Shown: one piece after another, positions 27,072 to 35,490 of the stretch
How the letters are laid out: each line of letters begins with the position of its first letter
Numbering within the stretch: the stretch's first letter is position 1
Origin: an uncultured Roseiflexaceae bacterium
GTDB taxonomy: Bacteria > Chloroflexota > Chloroflexia > Chloroflexales > Roseiflexaceae
NCBI GenBank assembly: GCA_937974195.1
Contig: CALJIC010000206.1
Location: 19,952-83,951 of the forward strand
Length of the DNA stretch: 64,000 nt
Direction of reading: 5' to 3'
Made by a program: the position numbers and the translations under genes
The notes under the pieces: model-generated
Database searches by the model: none
Told to the model about the DNA's origin: nothing
The model's input: only the letters and a program-made list of their open reading frames with translations

Positions 27072-28397
27072 ATGTCCCTGCTCCCCACCGCAACCGTCGC
27101 CGACATCGCGCGCCACGCCGGGGAGAGCGTGACGCTGGCAGGCTGGGTGGCCGGCAAGACCGAGAAGGGCAAGCTGGTGTTCATCCGGCTGCGCGACGGG
27201 AGCGGCACGATCCAGTGCGTGGTGTTCAAGAAGAATGTCTCCGAGGAGACCTTCGCCGCCGCGCAGCGGCTGGCGCTGGAGAGCTCCTGCCGCATCACCG
27301 GCACCGTGCGCGCCGACGAGCGCGCCCCCGGCGGCTACGAGATCGACGTCGCCGAGGTGCAGCTGGTCCACGTGCCGGCCGAGGAGTACCCCATCCAGCC
27401 CAAGGAGCACGGCATCGAGTTCCTGATGGAGCACCGCCACCTGTGGGTGCGCTCGGCCAAGCAGCACGCCCTGCTGCGCATCCGCGCCGAGGTGATCGCC
27501 GCCGCCCAGGAGTGGCTCAACAGCCAGGGCTTCGTGCGCTTCGACACGCCGATCCTCACGCCGGTGGCCGCCGAGGGCACAACCAACCTGTTCGCCACCG
27601 AGTACTTCGACCTCGGGCGCGCCTACCTGGCCCAGACCGGCCAGCTGTACGTCGAGGCCGGGATGATGAGCTTCGGCAAGGTGTACTGCTTCGGGCCGAC
27701 GTTCCGCGCCGAGAAGAGCAAGACCCGCCGCCACCTGACCGAGTTCTGGATGATCGAGCCCGAGGTGGCCTTCGCCACCCACGAGGATAACCTCCGGCTC
27801 CAGGAGCAGTTCGTCAGCGCGATCGTCGGGCGGGTGCTCGAGCGCTGCCGGGAGAGCCTGCGGGTGCTCGAGCGGGACACGACGGCGCTCGAGCGCTGCC
27901 AGCCGCCCTTCCCGCGCATCACCTACGACGACGCGCTCGCGCTGATCGAGCGGCACCAGGGCGAGGTGGAGGGCGCCACGCCGATCCCGTGGGGCGAGGA
28001 CTTCGGCGCGCCCCACGAGACGCTGATCGCCAGCAAGTTCGACAAGCCGGTGTTCGTGGAGAAGTTCCCGACCGCCGCCAAGGCCTTCTACATGCAGCCG
28101 GACCCGGATCGGCCGGAGGTGGCGCTGTGCGCCGACCTGCTCGCGCCCGAGGGGTACGGCGAGATCATCGGCGGCTCACAGCGCATCCACGACGCCGCCC
28201 TGCTGGAGCAGCGCATCCGCGAGCACGGCCTGAACGTAGACGACTACCAGTGGTATCTCGACCTGCGGCGCTACGGCAGCGTGCCGCACAGCGGCTTTGG
28301 CATGGGCATCGAGCGCTGTACGGCCTGGATCGCCGGTACGCACCACATCCGCGAGACCATCCCGTTCCCGCGCATGCTCTACCGGATGTATCCCTAG
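27072..28397 (+). CDS. asnS: Asparaginyl-tRNA synthetase
   Basis: A 441-residue class IIb aminoacyl-tRNA synthetase. An N-terminal OB-fold anticodon-binding domain (about 10-110, VTLAGWVAGKTEKGKLVFI) precedes the catalytic domain. Motif 2 is FRAEKSKTRRHLTEFWMIEPE-like and motif 3 is GFGMGIERCTAWI. The RHLTEFWM signature and the lack of an archaeal AspRS-type pattern support asparagine specificity. It charges tRNA-Asn in the cytoplasm. The ATG at 27072 follows AGAGGGT. Confidence 0.95.
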   Translation: MSLLPTATVADIARHAGESVTLAGWVAGKTEKGKLVFIRLRDGSGTIQCVVFKKNVSEETFAAAQRLALESSCRITGTVRADERAPGGYEIDVAEVQLVHVPAEEYPIQPKEHGIEFLMEHRHLWVRSAKQHALLRIRAEVIAAAQEWLNSQGFVRFDTPILTPVAAEGTTNLFATEYFDLGRAYLAQTGQLYVEAGMMSFGKVYCFGPTFRAEKSKTRRHLTEFWMIEPEVAFATHEDNLRLQEQFVSAIVGRVLERCRESLRVLERDTTALERCQPPFPRITYDDALALIERHQGEVEGATPIPWGEDFGAPHETLIASKFDKPVFVEKFPTAAKAFYMQPDPDRPEVALCADLLAPEGYGEIIGGSQRIHDAALLEQRIREHGLNVDDYQWYLDLRRYGSVPHSGFGMGIERCTAWIAGTHHIRETIPFPRMLYRMYP

Positions 28398-28570
28398 CGC
28401 GCCTGCAGCGCAAAGAGATGCCGGTGCCGGCGGCGGCGCGTTCCTGTTCCGCGCCCCGCCGTGCTAGCTACGGCCGCACACGCAGCTGCGTACCTGCTGC
28501 GGCCCCTTCGTCGTCCCGCGCCACACAAGGCTGAGGCCACGAGACCTGCCCATTGGACGACCCTAAGAAC

Positions 28571-30637
28571 ATGCGAGCCGACGACCCTCCGCCCCCAGAT
28601 GGTCTGAACGACGATCTCCTGTACGATATTCTCGATAACCTCCCGGCCGCGGTGCTCGTCGTCGCCCTGCCGGACTTCCGCATCCTGGCGGTGAACGCCC
28701 GCGCCTGCGCCCGGCTCGGCATCCGCCTGGCCCCCGACCTGGTCGGCAAGCCCTGCGAGGCGGTCATCCCGCGCTTCGCCGAGGACGGCATAGCGCGCAG
28801 CTGGCTCGCGGCGGCCGGCCTGGACGCCGACGACTCACAGCGGACGCTGGTGACGGCCGAGGACCCCGGCGCCGCGCGGCGCTGGCAGGCCACCGCCCTG
28901 CGCGGCGCGTCGGGTGAGGTGGAGCGGCTGCTGGTCTACCGCATCGAGGGCCAGAGCGCCGCGCAGCGCCCCGATCAGCAGTTCGCCGCCAGCACACGGC
29001 AGATCGCCGAGGCGCTGATCTCGACGATCGACCGCGACCAGCTGCTGGACCTGATCCTCGAGCAGCTCCGCAGCGTCGTCGCCTACGACCAGGCGGCGAT
29101 CATGCTGCGCGACGACGAGGGGTACTACATCGCCGCCGGGCGCGGCTTTCAGGATCGCGAGCGCGTGCTCAGCCTGCGCTTCAGCCGCAACGACCCGCTG
29201 TTCGGGGAGCTGGCCGAGCGGCAGGAGGTGATCATCCTGCGCGACGCGCAGCAGGAGGTGCAGCTGAAGGCGCCGGTCGGTCCGATCCGCGGCATGATGG
29301 GCGTGCCGCTGAGCGTGCAGGGCGAGATGATCGGCGTGCTGACGATCGACAGCTTCACGCCGAACCGCTACACGATGGCGGACGCCGCGCGCGCCAAGGC
29401 GTTCGGCGCCTACGCGGCGCTGGCGGTGCGCAACGCCGAGCTGTACCGCCAGGCGCGCGAGCGGTCGGCGCGGCTCGAGCAGGCGCTCGCCGACCTGCGG
29501 CTGGCGCAGCAGCGCCTGGTCCAGTCCGAGCGGCTGTCGGCGATCGGCGAGCTGGTGGCCGGGGTGGCGCACGAGCTCAACAACCCGCTCACCGCCGTGC
29601 TGGGCTTCGCGACGATCCTCCAGCAGCGGGCGCCCGCCGAGCTGCAGGCCGACGTCGCGCCGATCATGGAGGGCGCCAACCGCGCGCGGCGCATCGTCCA
29701 GAACCTGCTGACCTTCGCCCGCCAGCAGGCGGCGGAGATGGAGGAGGTGGACCTGAACCAGGCCGTGCGCCGCGTGCTCAACCTGTACGGCTACCTGCTG
29801 CGCAGCGACAACGTGATCGTCGAGGAGCGCCTGGCGCCAAACCTGCCGACGACGGTGGCGGACATGACCGCGGTGCAGCAGGTGCTGCTCAACCTGATCA
29901 ACAACGCCCGACAGGCGCTGGATGGCTGGGAGGGCGAGCGCCGGATCGTGATCCGCACCTACCTGGGGGCCGATGGGGAGGGCGGCGAGCGGCTGGGGGT
30001 CGAGGTGGCGGACAGCGGGCCGGGGATCGCGCCGGAGCATCTGCCGCTGGTATTCGAGCCCTTCTTCACCACCAAGCCGGTGGGCGAGGGCACCGGGCTC
30101 GGCCTCTCGATCTGCTACGGGATCGTCAAGCAGTACGGCGGGGACATCCGGGTCGAGAGCGCGCCGGGGCAGGGCGCGCGCTTCACCGTCGAGCTGCCGG
30201 TGCGCCACGCGTACCCCGCTGAGGCGGATGCGCCGGAGCCGGGCGCGCCGCAGAGCACAGCGCCACGCCAGGTGCTGGTGATCGACGACGAGCCGACGAT
30301 CGGCGCGCTTGTGGAGCGGGTGCTCAGCCAGCAGGGCTACCAGACGACGCTCTGCACCAACGCGGAGGAGGCCCAGCGCCAGCTGAGGCGCGGCGGCTAC
30401 GACCTGATCATCAGCGACGTGCGCATGCCTGGGATCAGCGGGATGCAGGTGTACGATGAGCTGGCGCGCCACGCGCCGCACATGACCCAGCGGCTGCTCT
30501 TCATCAGCGGGGACACCGTGGGCCGCGCGACGCGCGAGCTGCTCGAGCTGAGCGGCTGCGCCTTCCTCGAGAAGCCGTTCGAGGTGCACGAGCTCGTGGC
30601 GATGGTGCAGAAAATGTTAGACGGGCCGCCGGAGTAG
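28571..30637 (+). CDS. Hybrid PAS-GAF sensor histidine kinase with C-terminal receiver
   Basis: A 688-residue soluble hybrid kinase. A PAS-like domain (about 12-110) and a GAF domain (about 135-285) are followed by a HisKA/HATPase core with phospho-acceptor His334 (GVAHELNNPLTAV), N box NLINNARQAL, G1 DSGPGIAP, the F box FEPFFTTK and G2 GTGLGLSI. A receiver domain at the C-terminus has Asp616 in IISDVRMPG and Lys in LEKPF. There is no membrane segment, so it senses a cytoplasmic signal. Start is uncertain: ATG at 28571, or a TTG at 28553; neither has a good ribosome binding site. No partner regulator is adjacent. Confidence 0.92.
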   Translation: MRADDPPPPDGLNDDLLYDILDNLPAAVLVVALPDFRILAVNARACARLGIRLAPDLVGKPCEAVIPRFAEDGIARSWLAAAGLDADDSQRTLVTAEDPGAARRWQATALRGASGEVERLLVYRIEGQSAAQRPDQQFAASTRQIAEALISTIDRDQLLDLILEQLRSVVAYDQAAIMLRDDEGYYIAAGRGFQDRERVLSLRFSRNDPLFGELAERQEVIILRDAQQEVQLKAPVGPIRGMMGVPLSVQGEMIGVLTIDSFTPNRYTMADAARAKAFGAYAALAVRNAELYRQARERSARLEQALADLRLAQQRLVQSERLSAIGELVAGVAHELNNPLTAVLGFATILQQRAPAELQADVAPIMEGANRARRIVQNLLTFARQQAAEMEEVDLNQAVRRVLNLYGYLLRSDNVIVEERLAPNLPTTVADMTAVQQVLLNLINNARQALDGWEGERRIVIRTYLGADGEGGERLGVEVADSGPGIAPEHLPLVFEPFFTTKPVGEGTGLGLSICYGIVKQYGGDIRVESAPGQGARFTVELPVRHAYPAEADAPEPGAPQSTAPRQVLVIDDEPTIGALVERVLSQQGYQTTLCTNAEEAQRQLRRGGYDLIISDVRMPGISGMQVYDELARHAPHMTQRLLFISGDTVGRATRELLELSGCAFLEKPFEVHELVAMVQKMLDGPPE

Positions 30638-30646
30638 GGCGGCCCG
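30622..30646. terminator. GC-rich hairpin spanning the hybrid kinase stop codon
   Basis: CGGGCCGCC (30622-30630) pairs with GGCGGCCCG (30638-30646); the loop contains the TAG stop. It sits between convergent genes and may terminate both directions. Confidence 0.5.
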
Positions 30647-30657
30647 CCGGGGAGGCT

Positions 30658-31098
30658 CTACGGTATGCGGGCGCGGCTGCCGACGACGCGCCGGACGCCG
30701 TCCACCATCGTCCGGCCGGCGTCGAGGTAGGCGGAGTAGACCACCGCGCGGCGCAGGGCGAGCGGCAGGGCCGCGATCAGCAGCGCGAGGGCGGGGATGT
30801 ACCAGATCCAGCCGAAGGCGCTGCCGAGGAAGAACAGGGCCAGCGCCACGCCGAGCAGCACGTTCATCAGCGCCGCGCCGGGGCTCGGCACCATGCTGGG
30901 GAGCAGGTCGCGCAGATTGCCGAGAATGAGCAGCGCGCCCACCGCCAGCGCGAAGTAGGCCTGCATCCCCGCGCTGAGCAGCCCGCCGACGAGCGACAGG
31001 AGCAGCACCGCAGCGATGCCAACCGCGACGTATATGTAGATCGGCGGGATGCGCATCCCGCTGCGCCCCGCACTCCAGTTGCCATTGCCGTTATACAT
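30658..31098 (-). CDS. Small polytopic membrane protein
   Basis: A 146-residue protein with about four transmembrane helices (roughly 20-42, 45-62, 78-98 and 100-116). A short Asn/Gly-rich N-terminus (MYNGNGNWSAG) and a basic C-terminal tail with GRTMVDGVRRVVG flank them. No family is recognised. It converges on the hybrid kinase gene and stands alone. Confidence 0.65.
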   Translation of the reverse strand: MYNGNGNWSAGRSGMRIPPIYIYVAVGIAAVLLLSLVGGLLSAGMQAYFALAVGALLILGNLRDLLPSMVPSPGAALMNVLLGVALALFFLGSAFGWIWYIPALALLIAALPLALRRAVVYSAYLDAGRTMVDGVRRVVGSRARIP

Positions 31099-31561
31099 TG
31101 CTTCGTCCCCCTTGAGATGCGGCTGTCCGTGGCGCCCACCCGGCGCTGTGCGAGCCGTTCACGTATGGTACGTAGCCGGCGGGCCACTTGTTGCATGGCG
31201 AGCGCCGTCTCGAGTGACGCACCCTCTTACTCAGCGGGCTACTCGCCCCGCGCTCCCGTCCCGCCCAGCGACCCGGCGTGCTGTGGCACGCTGAAGCTGC
31301 CCAGCCGCTCATCCTTTCCATCGGAAGGTTCGGTGGGCCGCAGGCCATCAAAAGCTGCTTTCCACTGGGAGGTTCGGAGGGCCTACGGGCCCTCCAAGTT
31401 TTTTCTCGCCGCAGGGCGGCAAAACGAAGGAGATTCAGAGAGGCAAAGCCTCCTGAAATCCCTCCGGGGTGTGGGGCACGGCTACACGCCCCGCATCCCC
31501 GGCGGAGCGCGTCCGCGGATGCGGGGGCGACGGCGGCTTGAGAGCTGAGGCGGCGCTTGGG
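31099..31561. repeat. 463-bp gene-free stretch with repeat modules
   Basis: No credible gene. It carries modules seen in other gaps: a stem GGAGGGCC (31376-31383) / GGCCCTCC (31388-31395) followed by a T run (GTTTTTTCT), then CTCGCCGCAGGGCGGC, and a GGAG...CCTCC arrangement near 31430-31475. These resemble remnants of the same hairpin-rich repeat family found at 33421-33600 and 49660-49880. Confidence 0.5.
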
Positions 31562-31834
31562 CTACTGCCAGAGACTCTTCCACACGTCCTGGACGGTGGT
31601 CTGGACAGTGGCGATCGTCTGGCGGATCGGGTCGGGCGACAGGCGCGCGTCGAGGCGCGTGCGGGCGTCCTCGATCACTTCGTGCAGAAGCTGGTGCGCG
31701 TACCGCCCGTACAGGCGCGTCAGATCGTCGGCGTAGTTATCGAGCAGGCTCTCGCGGTCGGCCGCGGATGGCGCCTCGGCGATCAGGCGCGCCAGTATCT
31801 CGCGGGCCTCGGAGCGGAAGTCTTCGGTTGACAT
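31562..31834 (-). CDS. Small hypothetical helical protein
   Basis: A 90-residue, highly charged, wholly helical protein with no cysteine and no membrane segment. No family is recognised. The start is well supported: CCGGAGGAAC lies just before the ATG, and a -10-like TATAGT is present at about 31852-31857 on the minus strand, so it appears to be a real, separately transcribed gene. Confidence 0.6.
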   Translation of the reverse strand: MSTEDFRSEAREILARLIAEAPSAADRESLLDNYADDLTRLYGRYAHQLLHEVIEDARTRLDARLSPDPIRQTIATVQTTVQDVWKSLWQ

Positions 31835-31907
31835 ATGGCTGTTCCTCCGGAGTACTATACCCCTAGGACGCTGCGCGGGCCGCAGAAGTTGCGCGGCGCC
31901 GGCGGCC

Positions 31908-32996
31908 TCATTCGTAGAGCCGGCGCAGCTGGGCCCGCCAGGAGGCGTCCGAGCGCAGGTCGGTGCTGTCGCTCCACTGGTCGATCGAGCCGATCAGCCG
32001 GCGCGACGCGATCCGCCGCACGTCGGGGTCCGCTATCTGCTCGCGCAGCGCCCCGGCGAAGCGCCCGCCGTAGATCACGCGGAACGGCCGGTCGAAGAAC
32101 GAGGTGGTCTCGGCGGGCAGCGGCGCGGTGAGGCCGAGGGCGTTGTGCATCGCGGCCAGCTGCTCGTAGGCCGCAGCCAGGGCCGCGCCGCGCTCCTGCC
32201 AGCCCCGCGCCGCCAGGGCAGCCTCGAGCAGCGGCCGGATGGTCGCCGAGCAGCGCAGCCGGCCGAACGCCGTGCCGAACCACTTCGGGTAGGGCGCGTA
32301 GCGCCGCTCCATCAGGAAGCAGAGGAACATGATGTCGCGGGCCAGGCGGGCGCCGATCAGCGCGGAGCCGAGCTCGTCGCCCACGTGGCCGGCGCGGGGC
32401 ATGAGGTGCTCCTCCTGCGCGATGCGCGTCCAGCCGGCGGCCAGCATGTACAGCCAGACGTCGCGCGGGTAGTAGGCCAGGCGCTCGCGCAGCGCCGTCA
32501 GCTCGCCGGTCCCGTCGTGGTGCACGGCGCCGGCGGTCAGCTCGAGCAGCTTCTGCGAGGGGATCGTGAGCCAATCGGCGGCGTCGAGCGGCGCGCCGGG
32601 CCGGAAGGCAGCCAGCTCCCACACGAAGCTGCTCAGCGTCACCGGGCGCACGCGGTGGTAGGCCCGCCCCTCGCCCGGCGTGTCGACGCCGCTCGGGACG
32701 AGGACCGGGAAGCCGGCGAAGGTCTCCGGCAGCCGCTCCTGCAGCACCGCCTCGATCCGCTGCGCCAGCGGCCCGTCCTCGTCACGCAGGAAGATCTGCA
32801 CCGCCGGCCCCCAGTCGTGGTCGGTGGACATGGGGGTGTCGAACCCGAGCACGTCGCTGCCGGGGCCGATGCGCGCCGCCGCGTAGGGCAGGCCGGGGAA
32901 GGCGGCGTCGAGGATCGGCCGCACGACCTCTTCGTAGAAGCGGCGGCTGAGCTCCAGGCCGGGGATGAAGCCCGGCTGGCCGGGCGCGGCGCTCAC
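31908..32996 (-). CDS. DUF4037 nucleotidyltransferase-like protein
   Basis: A 362-residue protein with the DUF4037 signature near the N-terminus, GSDVLGFDTPMSTDHDWGP, which resembles a GS-x-D nucleotidyltransferase active site. The C-terminal two thirds are helical. Biochemical function is unknown. The start is a GTG at 32996 that overlaps the TGA stop of the VOC gene in a GTGA junction, so the two are translationally coupled. The adjacent catabolic genes do not explain its role. Confidence 0.8.
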   Translation of the reverse strand: MSAAPGQPGFIPGLELSRRFYEEVVRPILDAAFPGLPYAAARIGPGSDVLGFDTPMSTDHDWGPAVQIFLRDEDGPLAQRIEAVLQERLPETFAGFPVLVPSGVDTPGEGRAYHRVRPVTLSSFVWELAAFRPGAPLDAADWLTIPSQKLLELTAGAVHHDGTGELTALRERLAYYPRDVWLYMLAAGWTRIAQEEHLMPRAGHVGDELGSALIGARLARDIMFLCFLMERRYAPYPKWFGTAFGRLRCSATIRPLLEAALAARGWQERGAALAAAYEQLAAMHNALGLTAPLPAETTSFFDRPFRVIYGGRFAGALREQIADPDVRRIASRRLIGSIDQWSDSTDLRSDASWRAQLRRLYE

Positions 32997-33394
32997 TTGC
33001 CGATCAGCTCGACCGTGACCCCCTGGGTCGCCGAGCGGTCCAGGAACAGGCCGCGCCGCCCCTGCGTGCCCTGGTGCAGGCTCGTCTGCGCTGGGGGCAG
33101 CCCGTGGTCCGCGGTGGTCTCGAGCGCCTCCTGGGCGTTGTCGACCGCCAGGCAGAAGTGGTGCAGGCCGGGGCCGCCGTTGGCGCGCAGCCACTCCCAC
33201 AGCGGGCTGTCGTCGGTCAGCGGCTCGACGAGCTGCAGCTGCGTGTTGCCGAGGTCCAGGTGGGTCAGCAGCGCCGTGTCGTTGTTGACCTTCTCGCTGT
33301 AGAGCACCGGGAAGCCGAAGCGGTCGCGCCAGACGGCCAGGGCCGCCTCGGTGTCCGGCACGACGATCGCCAGGTGGTCAAGGCCGCGGAACAT
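32993..33394 (-). CDS. VOC-superfamily protein, methylmalonyl-CoA-epimerase-like
   Basis: A 133-residue two-beta-alpha-beta-beta-beta-module protein. It opens with DHLAIVVPDTEAALAVW and has LHHFCLAVDN in the second half and VELIGK at the C-terminus. These give the His/Gln/His/Glu metal ligands of methylmalonyl-CoA epimerase and glyoxalase relatives. No mutase or carboxylase gene is nearby, so epimerase activity is unproven. The ATG at 33394 has AAAGGAGAAA upstream. It is coupled to the DUF4037 gene. Confidence 0.75.
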   Translation of the reverse strand: MFRGLDHLAIVVPDTEAALAVWRDRFGFPVLYSEKVNNDTALLTHLDLGNTQLQLVEPLTDDSPLWEWLRANGGPGLHHFCLAVDNAQEALETTADHGLPPAQTSLHQGTQGRRGLFLDRSATQGVTVELIGK

Positions 33395-33420
33395 AGGGGT
33401 TTCTCCTTTATGACTTGCGC

Positions 33421-33600
33421 AGTCGGCGTCTGACACTGGAGGGGTTTGGGGAGGCTTCGCCTCCCCGGGAGTCCTTCTTTTGCCGCTCTGCAGCGACTTT
33501 GTCGCCGCAGAGCGGCGAGGAGAAAGATCTCGGAGGGCCAGCGGCCCTCCGCACCTCCCGGCAGGAATAACCAGCGGCCGTAGGCCCGTCACATCTCCCC
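33421..33600. repeat. Multi-hairpin intergenic repeat
   Basis: Contains GGGGAGGCTTCGCCTCCCC (a 19-base near-perfect hairpin), a stem GCCGCTCTGC / GCAGAGCGGC around an AGCGACTTTGTCGCC loop, and GGAGGGCCAGCGGCCCTCC. The same three modules recur in other gaps of this window (13583-13727, 31376-31475, 49740-49830). It separates the VOC/DUF4037 pair from the upstream catabolic genes. Confidence 0.6.
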
Positions 33601-33640
33601 AGAGGGAGGCCGCCGCGGGGGAAAGGGACGCTCGAGAGGG

Positions 33641-34444
33641 CTACGCCCCGCCGGATGTTCCGCCCTCCCCTGCCGCGATCTGGCGGACCCCCGCGAACGC
33701 CTGCGCCAGCGCATCGCGGTAGACGAAGTAGTCGCCGCTGTACGAGATGACATTATACCCGAGCGCCATCCACTCGGCGGCCTGCTCCAGGTTGCCGGGC
33801 TGGATTCCGGCCGCGAGGCCGTGCCGGCGGGCGACCTCCACCACCCGCCGCAGCGCCCCGAGGAACCGCTCGTCGTCGAACGCGCCGGGGATGCCGAGCG
33901 ACTGGGTGAGGTCCGCCTGGCCGACCCACAGGATGTCCACGCCGGGCGTGGCGGCGATCGCCTCGAGCTGCTCCAGCCCCTCGCGGCTCTCGATCTGGCA
34001 GATGATGGTCGTGCCCACGTTCGAGCGCTCCATGAAGGCGCGCGCGTCCTCCTGCCGGAAGTCGCCGTGCGGCCCGCCGAGGATCACGCCGCGCCGGCCG
34101 GCCGGCGCGTACTTGGCGGCCTCGACCACCGCGCGGGCCTGGTCGGCGCTCCTGACGTTCGGCACCATGATCCCGAGCGCGCCGGCGTCGAGCGCGCGGG
34201 CGACGAAGTGGTAGTCGACCTGCGGGATACGCACGAACGGCGCCACCGGCGTGGCCTTGAACCAGGCCACCATATCGGCCACGTCGGCGATGTCGAAGGC
34301 GCCGTGCTCCATGTCGATCACGACGAAGTCGGCGCCGGCGGCCTCGAGGATCTTGGCGACGCCGCGGGTGCCGAACTCGAGGATCATGTGGCCGACGGGG
34401 ACGCGCCCCTCGGCGAGGACCTGCTGCAGCCGGTTCGGTTTCAC
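33641..34444 (-). CDS. HpcH/HpaI family class II aldolase
   Basis: A 267-residue TIM-barrel aldolase. It has VVIDMEHGAFD, the metal-binding Glu in ICQIESREGLEQLE and Asp in VGQADLTQSLGIPG. The family cleaves 2-keto-3-deoxy sugar acids or 4-hydroxy-2-ketoheptanedioate into pyruvate plus an aldehyde. The GTG start at 34444 overlaps the TGA of the upstream dehydrogenase (GTGA), with GGAGGGAG as ribosome binding site. In this operon it may cleave the 2-keto acid produced from the lactone pathway (inference). Confidence 0.88.
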   Translation of the reverse strand: MKPNRLQQVLAEGRVPVGHMILEFGTRGVAKILEAAGADFVVIDMEHGAFDIADVADMVAWFKATPVAPFVRIPQVDYHFVARALDAGALGIMVPNVRSADQARAVVEAAKYAPAGRRGVILGGPHGDFRQEDARAFMERSNVGTTIICQIESREGLEQLEAIAATPGVDILWVGQADLTQSLGIPGAFDDERFLGALRRVVEVARRHGLAAGIQPGNLEQAAEWMALGYNVISYSGDYFVYRDALAQAFAGVRQIAAGEGGTSGGA

Positions 34445-35490
34445 GATTGCTCCCTCCAGCGCGCGCGCAGGTCCGCCAGCTTGCGCTGGAATCCGGGCCG
34501 CGCCGCGACCTCGCGGTTCACTGTGTGGGCGGGCACCTCGCCGCGCAGCACGGCGAGCACGTTGCGGCAGGCGCCCGCGCTGTTCTCGCGCATGAGCTCG
34601 TCGGTCCAGGCGATCGCGTGCGGCGCGAGGATGACGTTCTCCAGGCGCGTCAGCGGGTCGTCGGCCGGGAGTGGCTCCTGCTCGAAGACATCCAGCCCGG
34701 CGCCGGCGATCCAGCCCTCCTGCAGCGCGCGGGTGAGCGCGGCCTGGTCGACGATCGGGCCGCGGGCGGTGTTGATCAGCAGCGCCGTCGGCTTCATCAG
34801 GCGCAGCTGCGCCTCGCCGATCAGATGGCGGGTGGCGGGGGTGAGCGGGCAGTTGATGCACACGAAGTCCGACTCGGCCAGCAGCGTCTCGAGCGGCACC
34901 AGCTCGACGCCGAGCTCGGCGGCGCGCTCCGGCGCGAGGTACGGGTCGAAGGCCAGCACGCGCTGCAGGTCGAAGGGCCGCAGCATGCGCGCGAGCTGCG
35001 CGCCGATGTTGCCCAGGCCGATCGAGCCGAGCGTGCGCCCGGCGAGGCCGGTGCCGGGATAGCGGCTCTTCTCGGCCCAGCGGCCGGCGCGCACCAGCCG
35101 GTCCTTCACCAGCAGGTGGCGGGTGAGCGCGAGCAGCAGCGCCATGATCCCCTCGGCCACCGGGCGGCGCACGGCGTCGGGCGTGATCGCCAGCAGCACG
35201 TCGCTGGCGGTGGCGGCCGGCACGTCGACCATGTCGTAGCCGACGCCCCAGCGGGCGATGATCGCCAGCCGGTCGACGCCGCGGAACGAGGCCGGCGTGT
35301 AGCGGCCGAGGAGGGAGATGACTGCGTCGTAGCGCTGGAGCAGCTCGGGCGGGAACTCGGCGGGCTCCTCGGGCATGAACTCGTAGGCCAGCGCCGGCAG
35401 CGGGCCGAAGTGCTCGGCCAGCTGCGGCTCGATCATCCCGCGCAGATCGGGCGAGACGCCGATGCGAAAGGTGGGTGCCACGTGGCTCAC
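34441..35490 (-). CDS. D-isomer-specific 2-hydroxyacid dehydrogenase
   Basis: A 349-residue NAD(P)-dependent dehydrogenase. It has the Rossmann motif GLGNIGAQLARML, the catalytic Arg in NTARGPIVDQAAL, a Glu, and the catalytic His in ILAPHAIAW. It should interconvert a D-2-hydroxy acid and a 2-keto acid. The GTG start at 35490 overlaps the stop of the apionate-lactonase-family gene (GTGA), so production is coupled to it. A role oxidising a sugar acid released by the lactonase is an inference from the operon. Confidence 0.88.
   Translation of the reverse strand: MSHVAPTFRIGVSPDLRGMIEPQLAEHFGPLPALAYEFMPEEPAEFPPELLQRYDAVISLLGRYTPASFRGVDRLAIIARWGVGYDMVDVPAATASDVLLAITPDAVRRPVAEGIMALLLALTRHLLVKDRLVRAGRWAEKSRYPGTGLAGRTLGSIGLGNIGAQLARMLRPFDLQRVLAFDPYLAPERAAELGVELVPLETLLAESDFVCINCPLTPATRHLIGEAQLRLMKPTALLINTARGPIVDQAALTRALQEGWIAGAGLDVFEQEPLPADDPLTRLENVILAPHAIAWTDELMRENSAGACRNVLAVLRGEVPAHTVNREVAARPGFQRKLADLRARWREQS

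Noticed and set aside
28398..28552. Possible tRNA or RNA gene after asnS
   Set aside because: GC-rich with short stems but no cloverleaf, anticodon arm or conserved TPsiC sequence.
32993..33394. Confident methylmalonyl-CoA epimerase (mce) assignment
   Set aside because: The metal ligands fit, but there is no mutase or carboxylase nearby, and the VOC superfamily is broad.
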